A stretch of DNA of 8,773 bases. Source: an uncultured Caulobacteraceae bacterium (GTDB lineage: Bacteria > Pseudomonadota > Alphaproteobacteria > Caulobacterales > Caulobacteraceae). Below, piece after piece: positions 1 to 6,669 of the stretch. The DNA is taken from the NCBI GenBank assembly GCA_937910255.1, contig CALEOQ010000541.1, positions 1 to 8,773 of the forward strand, given 5' to 3'. The position numbers and the translations under genes are program-made. The stretch's first letter is position 1. The number at the start of each line of letters is the position of its first letter. The notes beneath the pieces are model-generated. The model searched no databases and was not told the DNA's origin. It was given only the letters and a program-made list of their open reading frames with translations.

Positions 1-77
1 GCGTTTTTTTTTTCCAGCCGAAGACGGCATACGAGATTACGCCGTGACGGGAGTTCAGACGTGTGCTCTTCCGATCT
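1..77. other. Untrimmed Illumina P7 / index / read-2 adapter (artefact)
   Basis: Bases 14-37 match the 24-base P7 flow-cell sequence with two mismatches (15 and 19). Bases 38-43 (TACGCC) occupy the six-base index slot. Bases 44-77 match the 34-base read-2 primer, ending GCTCTTCCGATCT, with one mismatch at 49. The bases before it are mostly T (4-13), which fits the reverse complement of a poly-A tail called when a read runs off the end of a library molecule. This is library sequence and not part of the genome. Genomic sequence starts at 78. The index may contain errors, because the flanking bases do. Confidence 0.98.
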
Positions 78-936
78 CCGCACCCGGGCGCGCCTGCATG
101 ATGCGGGCTTTGGTCCCTTTGGCGACCCTTACGAGGCCTCGCCGATCGATCCCCGGGAGCTGGAGGGACGCCGTCTGCCGGCCGCGGCCACCCTGTTCAC
201 CCGCAATGACATGGACGTCTACCAGTTCAACTATCTGGCCGCCCAGAGCGGCGACGTGGCCGGCTTCGTGATGCTCAAGGACTTCGAGCGTTCCTCGCCG
301 GGGCGCGCCGCGCTGGGATCGGACGCCGAGGCCAAGGCCAAGCGGTGGACGCCGCCCTTCGAATTCTATCCGCCCGAGGCGCCGGAATCGGGCGTGCCCC
401 ATTCCGACGAATCCGCGCCCACGGGCGAGGCCGCGGCCCTGGCCCTTTCACGCCTGGACGAACTGCCGTTCCTGCATGTGGGTCACGCCCTGGCCTTCCT
501 GCAGGTGATCCCCAAGCCGATCCTTACCAAGGCCGAGCTGAGCACGACCGAGGCCCAGACCTTCCAGGCCATGCTGGGCCGTCCGATGACCGGGCGGCTG
601 TCACCGCTGGAAGAGGTCCGGGCCATCCAGTACGCGGCCGTGAGCGGTCAGGCCCGCTCCCAGCTCACCCTGGCGGTGATGTACGCCGAAGGGGTCGGCC
701 TGCCCCGGGACTATGCGCGGGCCTTCTACTGGTTTTCCCAGGCCGACCGACAGGGGAGTCCCGAGGCCAAGTACGCCATGTCCACCTTCTTCTCCCTTGG
801 GATGGAAGGGGTGGCCGATCAGGATAAGGCGAGCGCCGTGGTCTATCAGATCGACGGGGCGCTGGCCGGCTTCAAACCTTCAGCCCAAAGGCTGCGCGAG
901 CTCCTGGCCCAGGTCTCCCGCGCGCCGCGAACCTGA
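78..936 (+). CDS. Sel1-repeat (TPR-like) protein, 5' end missing
   Basis: About 285 residues remain; the true start lies off the left end, where the genomic insert is cut and joined to adapter. The frame stays open into the adapter, so an automatic call would start at 61 and carry the false N-terminus MCSSDL. The C-terminal third has two Sel1-type helical repeats: the first at roughly insert residues 192-226, with the characteristic stretch MYAEGVGLPRDYARAFYWF, and a more diverged second at about 227-262 (AKYAMSTFF...DQDKASAVVY). Earlier, around MDVYQFNYLAAQSGD, there may be a further degenerate helical pair. Between them is a less ordered region rich in Pro, Glu and Ala (about 90-120). Sel1 proteins are typically protein-interaction scaffolds, often linked to envelope or signalling functions; the partner here is unknown. 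The stop is 8 bp before the next gene on the same strand, suggesting one transcript. The Sel1 assignment is good, but the function is open. Confidence 0.85.
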
Positions 937-944
937 CAAAGGCC

Positions 945-2381
945 ATGACGGTGACCGCTCAAACCCCTCGATCCCACCGGACGGCCGCCCTGGCCGGCGC
1001 GCTCGCCGCAGCCCTGGGCCTGGCCTTGCTGGCCAGTCCGGCCCAGGCCTATCCGGACGCCAAGGTGGACGCCCAGATCCGCCCCAACTTCGGCGGACTG
1101 ATCAACCCGCCCCTGCGCTCACCCTACCGCCCGGCGCCGTGGACCAAGCCCAGCCATAAGCCCAAGCATCACCATCGCCCGCCGCCCCACGCGCCCTATC
1201 CGCCGACGGGCGGCTATCTCAACAGTCTCAGCATCGACTGCGCCGATCCGAGCCTTGGCCCCTATCCCATCTCCGACGCCCTCTGGGCCTTGGCCGACGG
1301 CGGCGTGCTGTTCATCCGCGCCCGGGGCGGGGTCTGTCGCGAGACGGTCTATATTGATCGCCCCGTGACCATCATCGGCGAGGGAACGCCGGCTTTCGCC
1401 ACCGGCCAGGCCAGCCAGCCGGCCCGGCTTTCGGCGCCCGCGGGCGCGCCCTGCATCCGCCTGGCGCCCGGGACGCGGGGGGTGGAGATCCGCGACCTGA
1501 TCATCGAGTCCGACCAGGCCGGCCGCAGCGCCTGCATTGAGGCCGTAGATGCGGAGCTCGCCCTGGTGGGCAGCTACGTCCGCTACAGCGGCGAGGCCGC
1601 GGCGATCTTCGTCTCCGGCGGGCGGCTGATCGCCCGTCAGACGACGATCGAGGCGCGGACCAACGACGCCGCCGTCCTGGTCGACACCGCGACCCTCGAT
1701 TTCAGCCAGGTGCGCATCGCCGCCGATGTGCGCGGCCTGGACGTCACGCCGGCGGCCGGCGAGAGCCGCCTGGTCCAGGTGGGGGTTGTGGCCGAGGGCG
1801 GCGCCCTGCCGGGCTCCACCGGGGTCACCGTGCGCGGCCTGCGCAGCGGCGGCGGCAAGCTGGTGGTGCAGAACAGCTATGTGGGCGGCTGGATCACCGG
1901 CCTCTATGTGGACCGCGGCGCCAAGCTGGAGCTGATCCGCAGCCGGGTCCGCGCCCGGCGGGGGATCATCTCCGACTGGGGTGAGGTGGTGGTCCGCGAG
2001 TCCGCCGTCTGGGGGGACGAGTACGGCGGCTATTTCGCGGGCGGCGCGCCGGTGATCGAGCACAACCGGTTCGGCGGCCCGCGGGGCGGCCTGGTCTTCG
2101 ACAGCCAGGCCCGGCCGAACCTGTCGCCCAACTACCTCTATGCGCCGGAGGGCTGCGATCCCTATGGCCAGACCCAGGGGCTCTATTGCCTGCCGCTGGC
2201 GGCTGCGCCGCCCCTGGCCTTCGCCACGCCCGAGACCTATGGCCAGCCGGCCTATGGGGGACAGGCCTATGGCTGGAGCCACGACGGCTATGACCGAGGC
2301 TATCAGGCCGATGGAAGCCCGGTCCCCATCGCCGCGCCGCCGCCGCCGCGCCGGGGCTTCTTCGGCCGGCCCGCCTATTGA
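945..2381 (+). CDS. Exported right-handed parallel beta-helix-like protein
   Basis: A 478-residue protein with a clear signal peptide: basic start, hydrophobic core at about 14-31 and a cleavage motif ending AQA at 33-35. After this come a Pro/His-rich linker (about 60-88, with HKPKHHHRPPPH) and a long region (about 105-390) of short beta-like turns rich in Gly, Val and Ile (for example DRPVTIIGEGT, VEIRDLIIES, GGKLVVQNSYVGGW). That pattern is typical of pectate-lyase-like or NosD-like parallel beta-helices. No lyase or hydrolase active site is recognisable, so binding or structural roles are as likely as catalysis. Six cysteines (99, 131, 170, 197, 404, 415) could form disulfides after export. 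The tail has Tyr/Gly pentapeptide repeats (about 431-446), then a Pro-rich, basic end. AAAGG at 938-942 lies only 2 nt before the ATG; GTG at 951 would have better spacing and is an alternative start that keeps the signal peptide. It is probably co-transcribed with the Sel1 gene. Confidence 0.85.
   Translation: MTVTAQTPRSHRTAALAGALAAALGLALLASPAQAYPDAKVDAQIRPNFGGLINPPLRSPYRPAPWTKPSHKPKHHHRPPPHAPYPPTGGYLNSLSIDCADPSLGPYPISDALWALADGGVLFIRARGGVCRETVYIDRPVTIIGEGTPAFATGQASQPARLSAPAGAPCIRLAPGTRGVEIRDLIIESDQAGRSACIEAVDAELALVGSYVRYSGEAAAIFVSGGRLIARQTTIEARTNDAAVLVDTATLDFSQVRIAADVRGLDVTPAAGESRLVQVGVVAEGGALPGSTGVTVRGLRSGGGKLVVQNSYVGGWITGLYVDRGAKLELIRSRVRARRGIISDWGEVVVRESAVWGDEYGGYFAGGAPVIEHNRFGGPRGGLVFDSQARPNLSPNYLYAPEGCDPYGQTQGLYCLPLAAAPPLAFATPETYGQPAYGGQAYGWSHDGYDRGYQADGSPVPIAAPPPPRRGFFGRPAY
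2236..2280 (+). repeat. Three 15-bp degenerate tandem repeats (Tyr-Gly pentapeptide)
   Basis: CCTATGG recurs at 2236, 2251 and 2266, exactly 15 bp apart, with diverged remainders. An isolated fourth copy lies at 2161. The array is in frame and encodes successive YGQPA, YGGQA and YGWSH units in the tail of the exported beta-helix protein. The constant period of five codons points to expansion by slippage or to selection for a repetitive, flexible tail. Confidence 0.75.
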
Positions 2382-2403
2382 GCCCTATTGGGCCTCGAAG
2401 AAG
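2357..2403. repeat. Inverted repeat across the convergent stop codons
   Basis: CTTCTTCG at 2357-2364 is the reverse complement of CGAAGAAG at 2396-2403. Nested inside are GCCC (2369-2372) and GGGC (2390-2393), and CCTATTG occurs twice 10 bp apart (2374 and 2384). The structure spans both stop codons of the convergent genes. No T-tract follows on either strand, so it is not a classical terminator. Both arms are coding, so the repeat may be coincidence. A bidirectional RNA hairpin protecting the 3' ends is a possibility only. Confidence 0.35.
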
Positions 2404-3899
2404 TCCTCAGGCCCCTCGACCTCGACCAGGCGGCCCTTGCGGATCTCGACGAAGCGGGTGGCGGCCGTGCGGGTGAAATGGCGGTCGTGGGAGACGAAGA
2501 GGCAGGTGGTCTCGGCCTCCTCCAGCTGACTTTCCAGGGCCTCCTGGCCCTCGATGTCCAGGTGGTTGGTGGGTTCGTCCAGCAGGTAGAGATTGGGCCG
2601 GGCGAGCTTGAGCCGCAGGAAGATCAGCCGCGCCCGCTCCCCGTGGCTGAGGTCGCCGATCGGGCCGCTGACCCGGGCGTGTGAGAACCCGGCCTTGGCC
2701 AGCAGGGCGTTGGTCTGGGTCTTGGTGGCCGCCTCGGCCCCGGCCACATAGTCGAACAGGCTCATCTTCAGCGGCAGGTCGCGCATGGCCTGGTCGAAAT
2801 AGACCATCCGAATGGACGGGTTGAAGCGGATGGGCGCGCTTCCATCATAGTGCGTCTGAGCCGGGTCATAGGCCCGCGCCAGGGCGTTCAGCAGCATCGA
2901 TTTGCCGGCGCCGTTGATCCCCAGCACCGCGATCCGATCGCCCACGGCCACATTCAGCCGATCGACGCGATAGAGGGCGCGGCCGTCCGGGGTGGCGACG
3001 GTGACGTCGGCCAGCCGCAGGGCGACCTTGGCGTCCATCTCGCCCTCGCCCAGCTCCAGGCGACGCTCCCGTCCCGTATAGGTCTCGGTCCGCTCGGCCT
3101 CGATGCGGGCGATGCGCTTCTCGGTGGCCTTGGCGCGCTTGTGGAACTTGTCATTCAGGACGCCCCACTGGCGATAGCGGGCGGCCATGGCCTCCAGCCG
3201 GTCGATCTCCTTGGCCTCCAGCTTGCGGCGGGCGGCTTCGGCGGCGTCACGGGCCATCAGTTCGGCGCGGGCGGCGACGAAGGGCTGGGTGAAGCTGTGC
3301 GCCCCGTCGGCCCGCAGGAAGACCGTGCGGCTGGTGGTCCGCTCCAGGAAGGCGCGGTCGTGGCTGACGATCAGCATGGGCAGCCGGCGCTCGGCGTCCA
3401 GCCACCGCTCCAACCGGTTGATGTTGGCGAGGTCCAGATGGTTGGTCGGCTCGTCGAGGATCAGCAGGTCCGGCTCGGCCAGTCGCACCGCCGAGGCGAT
3501 CAGGAACAGCCGCCGCCAGCCGCCGCTGAGCGCCGAGAACCGGGTCTCCGCCAGCTCGGCCGGGATCTCGAATTCATCCAGCAGGACGTCGATCCGCCAG
3601 TCTTCGGCGCCGTCCTCGGGCAGGGCGGTGGCCAGCACCTCCCGGGCCGTGAGGTCCAGCAGGTGCTCAGGGGCTTCCTGGGGCACATAGCCGACCTTCA
3701 AGCCGCGCGACCGGATGATCTTGCCGCTGTTCAGCTCCAGTTCGCCGGTCAGGCACTTGAGCAGGGTCGACTTGCCGGCCCCGTTCTCGCCCACCAGGGC
3801 CGTGCGCGCCGCGTCCAGGGCGAAGGTCACGCCTTCGAAGATGCGCGTGGCCCCATAGTAGAAGCTGGCCTCTTCCACCCCCAGCACTGCGCTCGCCAT
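2385..3899 (-). CDS. ABC-F family ATPase (ribosome-associated type), subfamily uncertain
   Basis: A 504-residue soluble protein with two ABC ATPase domains and no membrane segment, the layout of ABC-F translation factors. Domain 1 has Walker A GENGAGKST (37-45), Q-loop Gln74, signature LSGGW (124-128), Walker B LLILDEPTNHLD (145-156, catalytic Glu150) and switch His180. A charged helical linker follows at about 205-290 (the P-site tRNA interaction motif region, with KFHKRAKATEKRIARIE). Domain 2 has Walker A GINGAGKSM (327-335), Gln370, signature LSHGE (417-421), Walker B LYLLDEPTNHLD (437-448, Glu442) and His471. DEPTNHLD is diagnostic of ABC-F. Both glutamates are intact, so ATP hydrolysis is expected. 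It lacks the long C-terminal coiled coil of Uup. GGAGG at 3905-3909 is 5 nt from this ATG and only 2 nt from an in-frame GTG at 3902, so the ATG was chosen. The likely role is binding the ribosomal E site to relieve stalling or protect against a drug; which of these cannot be read from the sequence. Confidence 0.93.
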   Translation of the reverse strand: MASAVLGVEEASFYYGATRIFEGVTFALDAARTALVGENGAGKSTLLKCLTGELELNSGKIIRSRGLKVGYVPQEAPEHLLDLTAREVLATALPEDGAEDWRIDVLLDEFEIPAELAETRFSALSGGWRRLFLIASAVRLAEPDLLILDEPTNHLDLANINRLERWLDAERRLPMLIVSHDRAFLERTTSRTVFLRADGAHSFTQPFVAARAELMARDAAEAARRKLEAKEIDRLEAMAARYRQWGVLNDKFHKRAKATEKRIARIEAERTETYTGRERRLELGEGEMDAKVALRLADVTVATPDGRALYRVDRLNVAVGDRIAVLGINGAGKSMLLNALARAYDPAQTHYDGSAPIRFNPSIRMVYFDQAMRDLPLKMSLFDYVAGAEAATKTQTNALLAKAGFSHARVSGPIGDLSHGERARLIFLRLKLARPNLYLLDEPTNHLDIEGQEALESQLEEAETTCLFVSHDRHFTRTAATRFVEIRKGRLVEVEGPEDFFEAQ

Positions 3900-3904
3900 C
3901 ACCG

Positions 3905-3909
3905 CCTCC
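3905..3909 (-). promoter_or_regulatory. Shine-Dalgarno GGAGG of the ABC-F gene
   Basis: On the minus strand GGAGG precedes ATG at 3899 by 5 nt. It decides between adjacent GTG and ATG starts in favour of ATG. The 61-bp gap to the lipoprotein stop shows no convincing promoter or terminator, so read-through from the upstream pair is possible. Confidence 0.75.
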
Positions 3910-3960
3910 CCAGCCCAACATGGCGCCGCCCGCAGTTTTGTTCAGCCCGTCAGAGCCGGT

Positions 3961-4560
3961 TCAGGCTAGCTGCGCCAGGGCGAGTTGCGAAATAAGACAT
4001 ACGTCGCCCGCCGCCGTGGCGGTATCCAGGCGCAACTGGTCGATCGTGCTGCGTCGCCAGTCGCCGCCGCCCTGGGCCAAGCGTGTCATGTCATAGACCA
4101 GAACGCTCGGGCGCCCCTCTGCAGGCGGTCCCCCGAAGGCATAGTTCATGTATCGAGCCGTTTCGCTCCGCCTATCGGTGGCGTAGTAGAGCGCGCCATC
4201 CCAAGCCCCGACCGCGCGCTGGCGGACCAGACTCACTAGCACCAGATCAATCGCCGCCCCTTCAAGGGCGAGGCCGGCCGGCGAGCGGAGGATCGGGTCG
4301 GCGCTCTGGCTGACCAGTTCGAGCCCTCGACCTGGAATGTGGCGCAGCTCCGCACCGGTACCCGTGAACTCCTGGTCACCATTGGCGAAGTCCCAGGATT
4401 GACTGACGCGGAGGTCACCGCCCCGCAGATGGAACCGCCGGGCTTCAGCGCTCCAAGTGATCTCCTGGTTCAGGTGGGTGCGCGGTTGGCCAGGTGGTTT
4501 GTCGCAGGCCGCTAGCGTCGCGGCGCCCATCTGAGCGAGCAGGAGACGGCGCGCGATCAT
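3961..4560 (-). CDS. Small predicted lipoprotein, family not identified
   Basis: A 199-residue protein. The N-terminus MIARRLLLAQMGAATLAAC is a short lipoprotein signal with lipobox LAAC at 16-19, so Cys19 should be lipidated and the protein tethered to a membrane on the periplasmic side. The mature part reads as a compact all-beta domain: SWDFANGDQEFTG (55-67), GRGLELVSQSADPILRSPAGL (77-97), WDGALYYAT (120-128) and VLVYDM (153-158), then GGGDWRRSTIDQLRLD (164-179). A spaced pattern of W-F-GD, a DP-x-L-x-SP turn and a late DW-x-x-x-x-I-x-x-LRLD is what I associate with jelly-roll, carbohydrate-binding-like domains found beside glycan enzymes. This is a resemblance from memory, not a search result. 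Its ATG overlaps the glycosyltransferase stop (ATGA), so the two are translationally coupled and probably act in the same process. Confidence 0.8.
   Translation of the reverse strand: MIARRLLLAQMGAATLAACDKPPGQPRTHLNQEITWSAEARRFHLRGGDLRVSQSWDFANGDQEFTGTGAELRHIPGRGLELVSQSADPILRSPAGLALEGAAIDLVLVSLVRQRAVGAWDGALYYATDRRSETARYMNYAFGGPPAEGRPSVLVYDMTRLAQGGGDWRRSTIDQLRLDTATAAGDVCLISQLALAQLA
4557..4560 (-). promoter_or_regulatory. ATGA stop-start overlap (translational coupling)
   Basis: Read on the minus strand, the glycosyltransferase stop TGA (4559-4557) and the lipoprotein ATG (4560-4558) share bases as ATGA. Such overlaps usually mean that ribosomes terminating on the first gene re-initiate on the second, fixing their ratio. 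Confidence 0.85.
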
Positions 4561-6311
4561 GGAAGGGACTCCGGCATGGTCTCGGATTGACCCTCAGCGA
4601 GCGGGGCGGCAGGCGTTAATCCGGGACTATAAAGGATGAGGGCCTCGCCCGAATAGGTGACGCGCCAGGGATCTGGTGGCGGCTCGCCCCCGATGATCGC
4701 CACCTGCGAAGCCCCATCCAGAAGCGTTGCGGGAATGGGTCCCAGCGGCCGCACATGGATTTGCACCTTCCCCCCATAGGCCAGGAAGGCCTTATGGCTG
4801 GCATTGTGGTCGAAGGCGATCAGGACGGGCAGGTCCTCCGGTGGCGCGAGCGCCGCGGCCACCACCAGATCCTTTTCCAGAGCGGCCCGATGAGCGGCGA
4901 CGCCGGTGCTGACCCAGGTGTGGTCATAGTGGGTGGAAACCAGCCCGAAGGCGACAAGGGCTGAGGCCCATACCCGCGCAGGGGGCGCACCTCGGATCAG
5001 GGCCAGACATAGGAGGAGGACTACCCCCGCGCTGATCCCGGCATAGGGAAGGGGCGCAGCGAAGGCCCAGGCGCCAAGGTGCGGGATGTAGAAGGCCGAA
5101 AGCGCCGCGCTGTCCCAGGGCAGGATGGTCACGCCGAGCGTCCAGGCCAGCAGAAGGCCGGCGAGCCCCGCGGCCGGCAGTGCGGCCAGCCACAGGCGCG
5201 CGGCAAGGCCGCCGTCCCGCCACAGCGCATGGACCGAGCCCGCCGCGGCGATCCAGAGGAGAGGGGTGTAGAACTCGAAATAGCGGCCCCAGAGCCGGTC
5301 GCTTTCGCCCTCGATGGCCGAGACCTTGACGGCGAACAGCACGATCATCGCCAGGGTCGCCGCCAGGGCGGCGGCGAGAACCAGAAACGCGACCTCATCC
5401 GGGGCTGGGGCCTCGCGGCGGCGCCAGCGGCCGGCCACGGCGCGCGCCCCCGCCAACAGGGGCGCGCCAGCCATCAACAGGGTCGCCGAGCCAAGGCTGA
5501 GCACGGTGACGGCGGCGGTGCGCAGGGGCTCTGGCGGGACCCTTGCGAAGTGGTCGGCATAGGCTGCGCCGAGGAAGAAGGTGAAGGCCGCCTCGCCGCG
5601 CCCCGTCAACAGCTGGATCGCGGCGCCGGTGAGCAGAAAGACGCCCGCAAACAGCGCGCCCTGGCCCAACGCAGACCAGATCCGACGCTGGCCCAGGGCG
5701 ACCATGGCCAGGAGCAACAGCCCCATGGCGGACATGATCACCACCCCATGCGGTTTGATCAGGACCAGGGCCGCGCACAGTCCGCCGCTGGCGCCCGCCA
5801 GCATCCACGGACGCGTAAGCGCCCACCGCGCGCTGGCGGCGACAATGACCGCCAGCACCAGGACGAACAGGCCCTCGGGCATGGCGGTGACGACGAACCT
5901 GTGGAAGGGATAGGCCAGGGCTGCGGCGAGGCCCCAGACCGCGACATTCCGGGTCTGAACCATAGACAGCGCCCGGTGCAACAGGATCAGGCCGCCCACA
6001 TAGGCCGAGAGCCCAATCAACCGCAGCCAGGGCAGCACATTGGCCGAGAGCGCATCGACCAGCTGGATCAACAGCACATAGACGGTGTTCCCCACCGGGT
6101 GGACGGTCGGGTGACGCTCCGGGTGCGCGGCCAGCAGATCGCCATACAGGGCGCGGATCAGATAGGCGCCCTCGTCCCCCGCATAGAGCGGCCAGGGGGT
6201 GAAGACCCGATTGAGATAGAAGAGTGCGACAAGGGCCGCGCCCAAGAGAACCAGGGCGTCACCCACCCGTCGCGTCGGGCTCGGCCATGCGAACACTCTT
6301 GAACGCCACAT
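4557..6311 (-). CDS. Polytopic membrane glycosyltransferase, GT-C / GT39-like
   Basis: A 584-residue protein with roughly 12 hydrophobic segments between about residues 17 and 460, then a soluble C-terminal portion (about 465-584). GT-C enzymes transfer sugars from lipid-linked donors on the outer face of the inner membrane. Features supporting this are an acidic pair Asp46-Glu47 in the first periplasmic loop (PLYAGDEGAYLIRALYGD), which corresponds to the metal/acceptor-binding acidic motif of GT39/ArnT-type enzymes, the TAMPEG turn at 142-147 and DRLWGRYFEFYTPLLW at 338-353, resembling the GRY...P motif of that superfamily. A small tail domain (VLIAFDHNASHKAFLAYGG, then VAIIGGEPPP) resembles the C-terminal domains often seen on such enzymes. 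Donor and acceptor cannot be inferred. The ATG at 6311 has only a weak G-rich stretch upstream. Transcription probably starts in 6312-6429, after the csbD terminator. The coupled downstream lipoprotein is the obvious candidate partner. General class fairly sure, substrate unknown. Confidence 0.8.
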   Translation of the reverse strand: MWRSRVFAWPSPTRRVGDALVLLGAALVALFYLNRVFTPWPLYAGDEGAYLIRALYGDLLAAHPERHPTVHPVGNTVYVLLIQLVDALSANVLPWLRLIGLSAYVGGLILLHRALSMVQTRNVAVWGLAAALAYPFHRFVVTAMPEGLFVLVLAVIVAASARWALTRPWMLAGASGGLCAALVLIKPHGVVIMSAMGLLLLAMVALGQRRIWSALGQGALFAGVFLLTGAAIQLLTGRGEAAFTFFLGAAYADHFARVPPEPLRTAAVTVLSLGSATLLMAGAPLLAGARAVAGRWRRREAPAPDEVAFLVLAAALAATLAMIVLFAVKVSAIEGESDRLWGRYFEFYTPLLWIAAAGSVHALWRDGGLAARLWLAALPAAGLAGLLLAWTLGVTILPWDSAALSAFYIPHLGAWAFAAPLPYAGISAGVVLLLCLALIRGAPPARVWASALVAFGLVSTHYDHTWVSTGVAAHRAALEKDLVVAAALAPPEDLPVLIAFDHNASHKAFLAYGGKVQIHVRPLGPIPATLLDGASQVAIIGGEPPPDPWRVTYSGEALILYSPGLTPAAPLAEGQSETMPESLP

Positions 6312-6429
6312 TCTAGTTCACGCCCCCGCAAGCGCTGGCCGAGTCCGCAGCCACGCGCGTGCTAGAGTGGCGTCTAAGGCGTGGTGGCGGCACAATCAAG
6401 ATCGGCCAAGATCGGCAGGACCGCCCACG
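6312..6429 (-). promoter_or_regulatory. Upstream region of the glycosyltransferase gene, weak promoter candidate
   Basis: This gap follows the csbD terminator and must hold the promoter if the glycosyltransferase operon has its own. On the minus strand TTGATT, 17 nt, then TAGACG is the best sigma-70-like pair I can see, but both boxes match poorly. The TTG of the first box overlaps the end of the tandem 10-mer repeat at 6397-6416. No other feature is visible here. Confidence 0.3.
6397..6416. repeat. Perfect tandem duplication of a 10-mer
   Basis: CAAGATCGGC occurs twice in direct succession. On the minus strand the copies read GCCGATCTTG and lie about 85-105 bp upstream of the glycosyltransferase start, beside a weak -35-like element. 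Direct repeats spaced by about one helical turn are typical of some activator sites, but a simple duplication is equally compatible. Confidence 0.5.
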
Positions 6430-6459
6430 AAAAAGGCGCCGCCCCTGGGGACGGCGCCT
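6430..6459 (-). terminator. Rho-independent terminator of csbD
   Basis: On the minus strand AGGCGCCG pairs with CGGCGCCT, with further G-C pairing in the CCCC/GGGG interior, and TTTTT follows at 6434-6430. It begins about 20 bp after the csbD stop. It separates csbD from the glycosyltransferase operon downstream on the same strand. Confidence 0.9.
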
Positions 6460-6480
6460 GATTCAAACGCGCGCGCAGTC

Positions 6481-6663
6481 CTACTTCTTGAGGGCGTCGC
6501 GGGCGCCTTCCTTGACGTCGCCGACGCCCTTCTGAACCTTGCCTTCGGCCTGATCCATATTGCCTTCGGCTTCCAGACGCTCGTTGTCGGTCATCTTGCC
6601 GACCGCTTCCTTGGCCTTGCCGCCCATATCCTTGGCGGTACCTTCGACTTGATCCTTATGCAT
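6481..6663 (-). CDS. CsbD-family general stress protein
   Basis: A 60-residue hydrophilic protein that is almost entirely a CsbD-like domain: MHKDQVEGTAKDMGGKAKEAVGKM, then NERLEAEGNMDQAEGKVQKGVGDVKEGARDALKK. The repeated G-K-x-K-E-A and A-E-G-K-V-Q-K patterns and the size match the family (E. coli YjbJ, Bacillus CsbD). These abundant small proteins accumulate under general stress; their biochemical function is unknown. The frame is open further upstream to 6843, but the start at 6663 is favoured by AAGGAG 6 nt before it and by the family N-terminus. The gene is monocistronic, with its own terminator. A possible EcfG-type promoter upstream would make it part of the alphaproteobacterial general stress response. 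Confidence 0.93.
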   Translation of the reverse strand: MHKDQVEGTAKDMGGKAKEAVGKMTDNERLEAEGNMDQAEGKVQKGVGDVKEGARDALKK

Positions 6664-6669
6664 CGGAAA

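Noticed and set aside
4..13. T-run as a terminator or poly-A-derived biological signal
   Set aside because: It lies outside the P7 adapter and is explained by a read running off the molecule end.
44..271. Short + frame starting in the adapter (MTGVQTCALPIS...)
   Set aside because: The start and first 11 codons are adapter, and the rest is out of frame with the Sel1 gene.
1119..2282. 387-codon open frame antisense to the beta-helix gene
   Set aside because: The sense frame has a signal peptide, a regular beta pattern and a close upstream gene. The antisense translation is Ala/Gly/Arg/Asp-rich without pattern.
2850..3995. 381-codon open frame antisense to the ABC-F gene
   Set aside because: It is opposite intact ABC motifs. 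The translation is biased to Gln/Gly/Val/Leu, with no family resemblance.
5079..6302. 407-codon open frame antisense to the glycosyltransferase gene
   Set aside because: Its translation is Gln/Gly/Arg-rich and repetitive, the mirror of hydrophobic membrane codons. No start signal or domain.
6399..6416. AGATCGG inside the tandem 10-mers as internal adapter remnant
   Set aside because: Only seven bases match, and the bases that follow (CCAAG, CAGGA) depart from the adapter. Coincidence.
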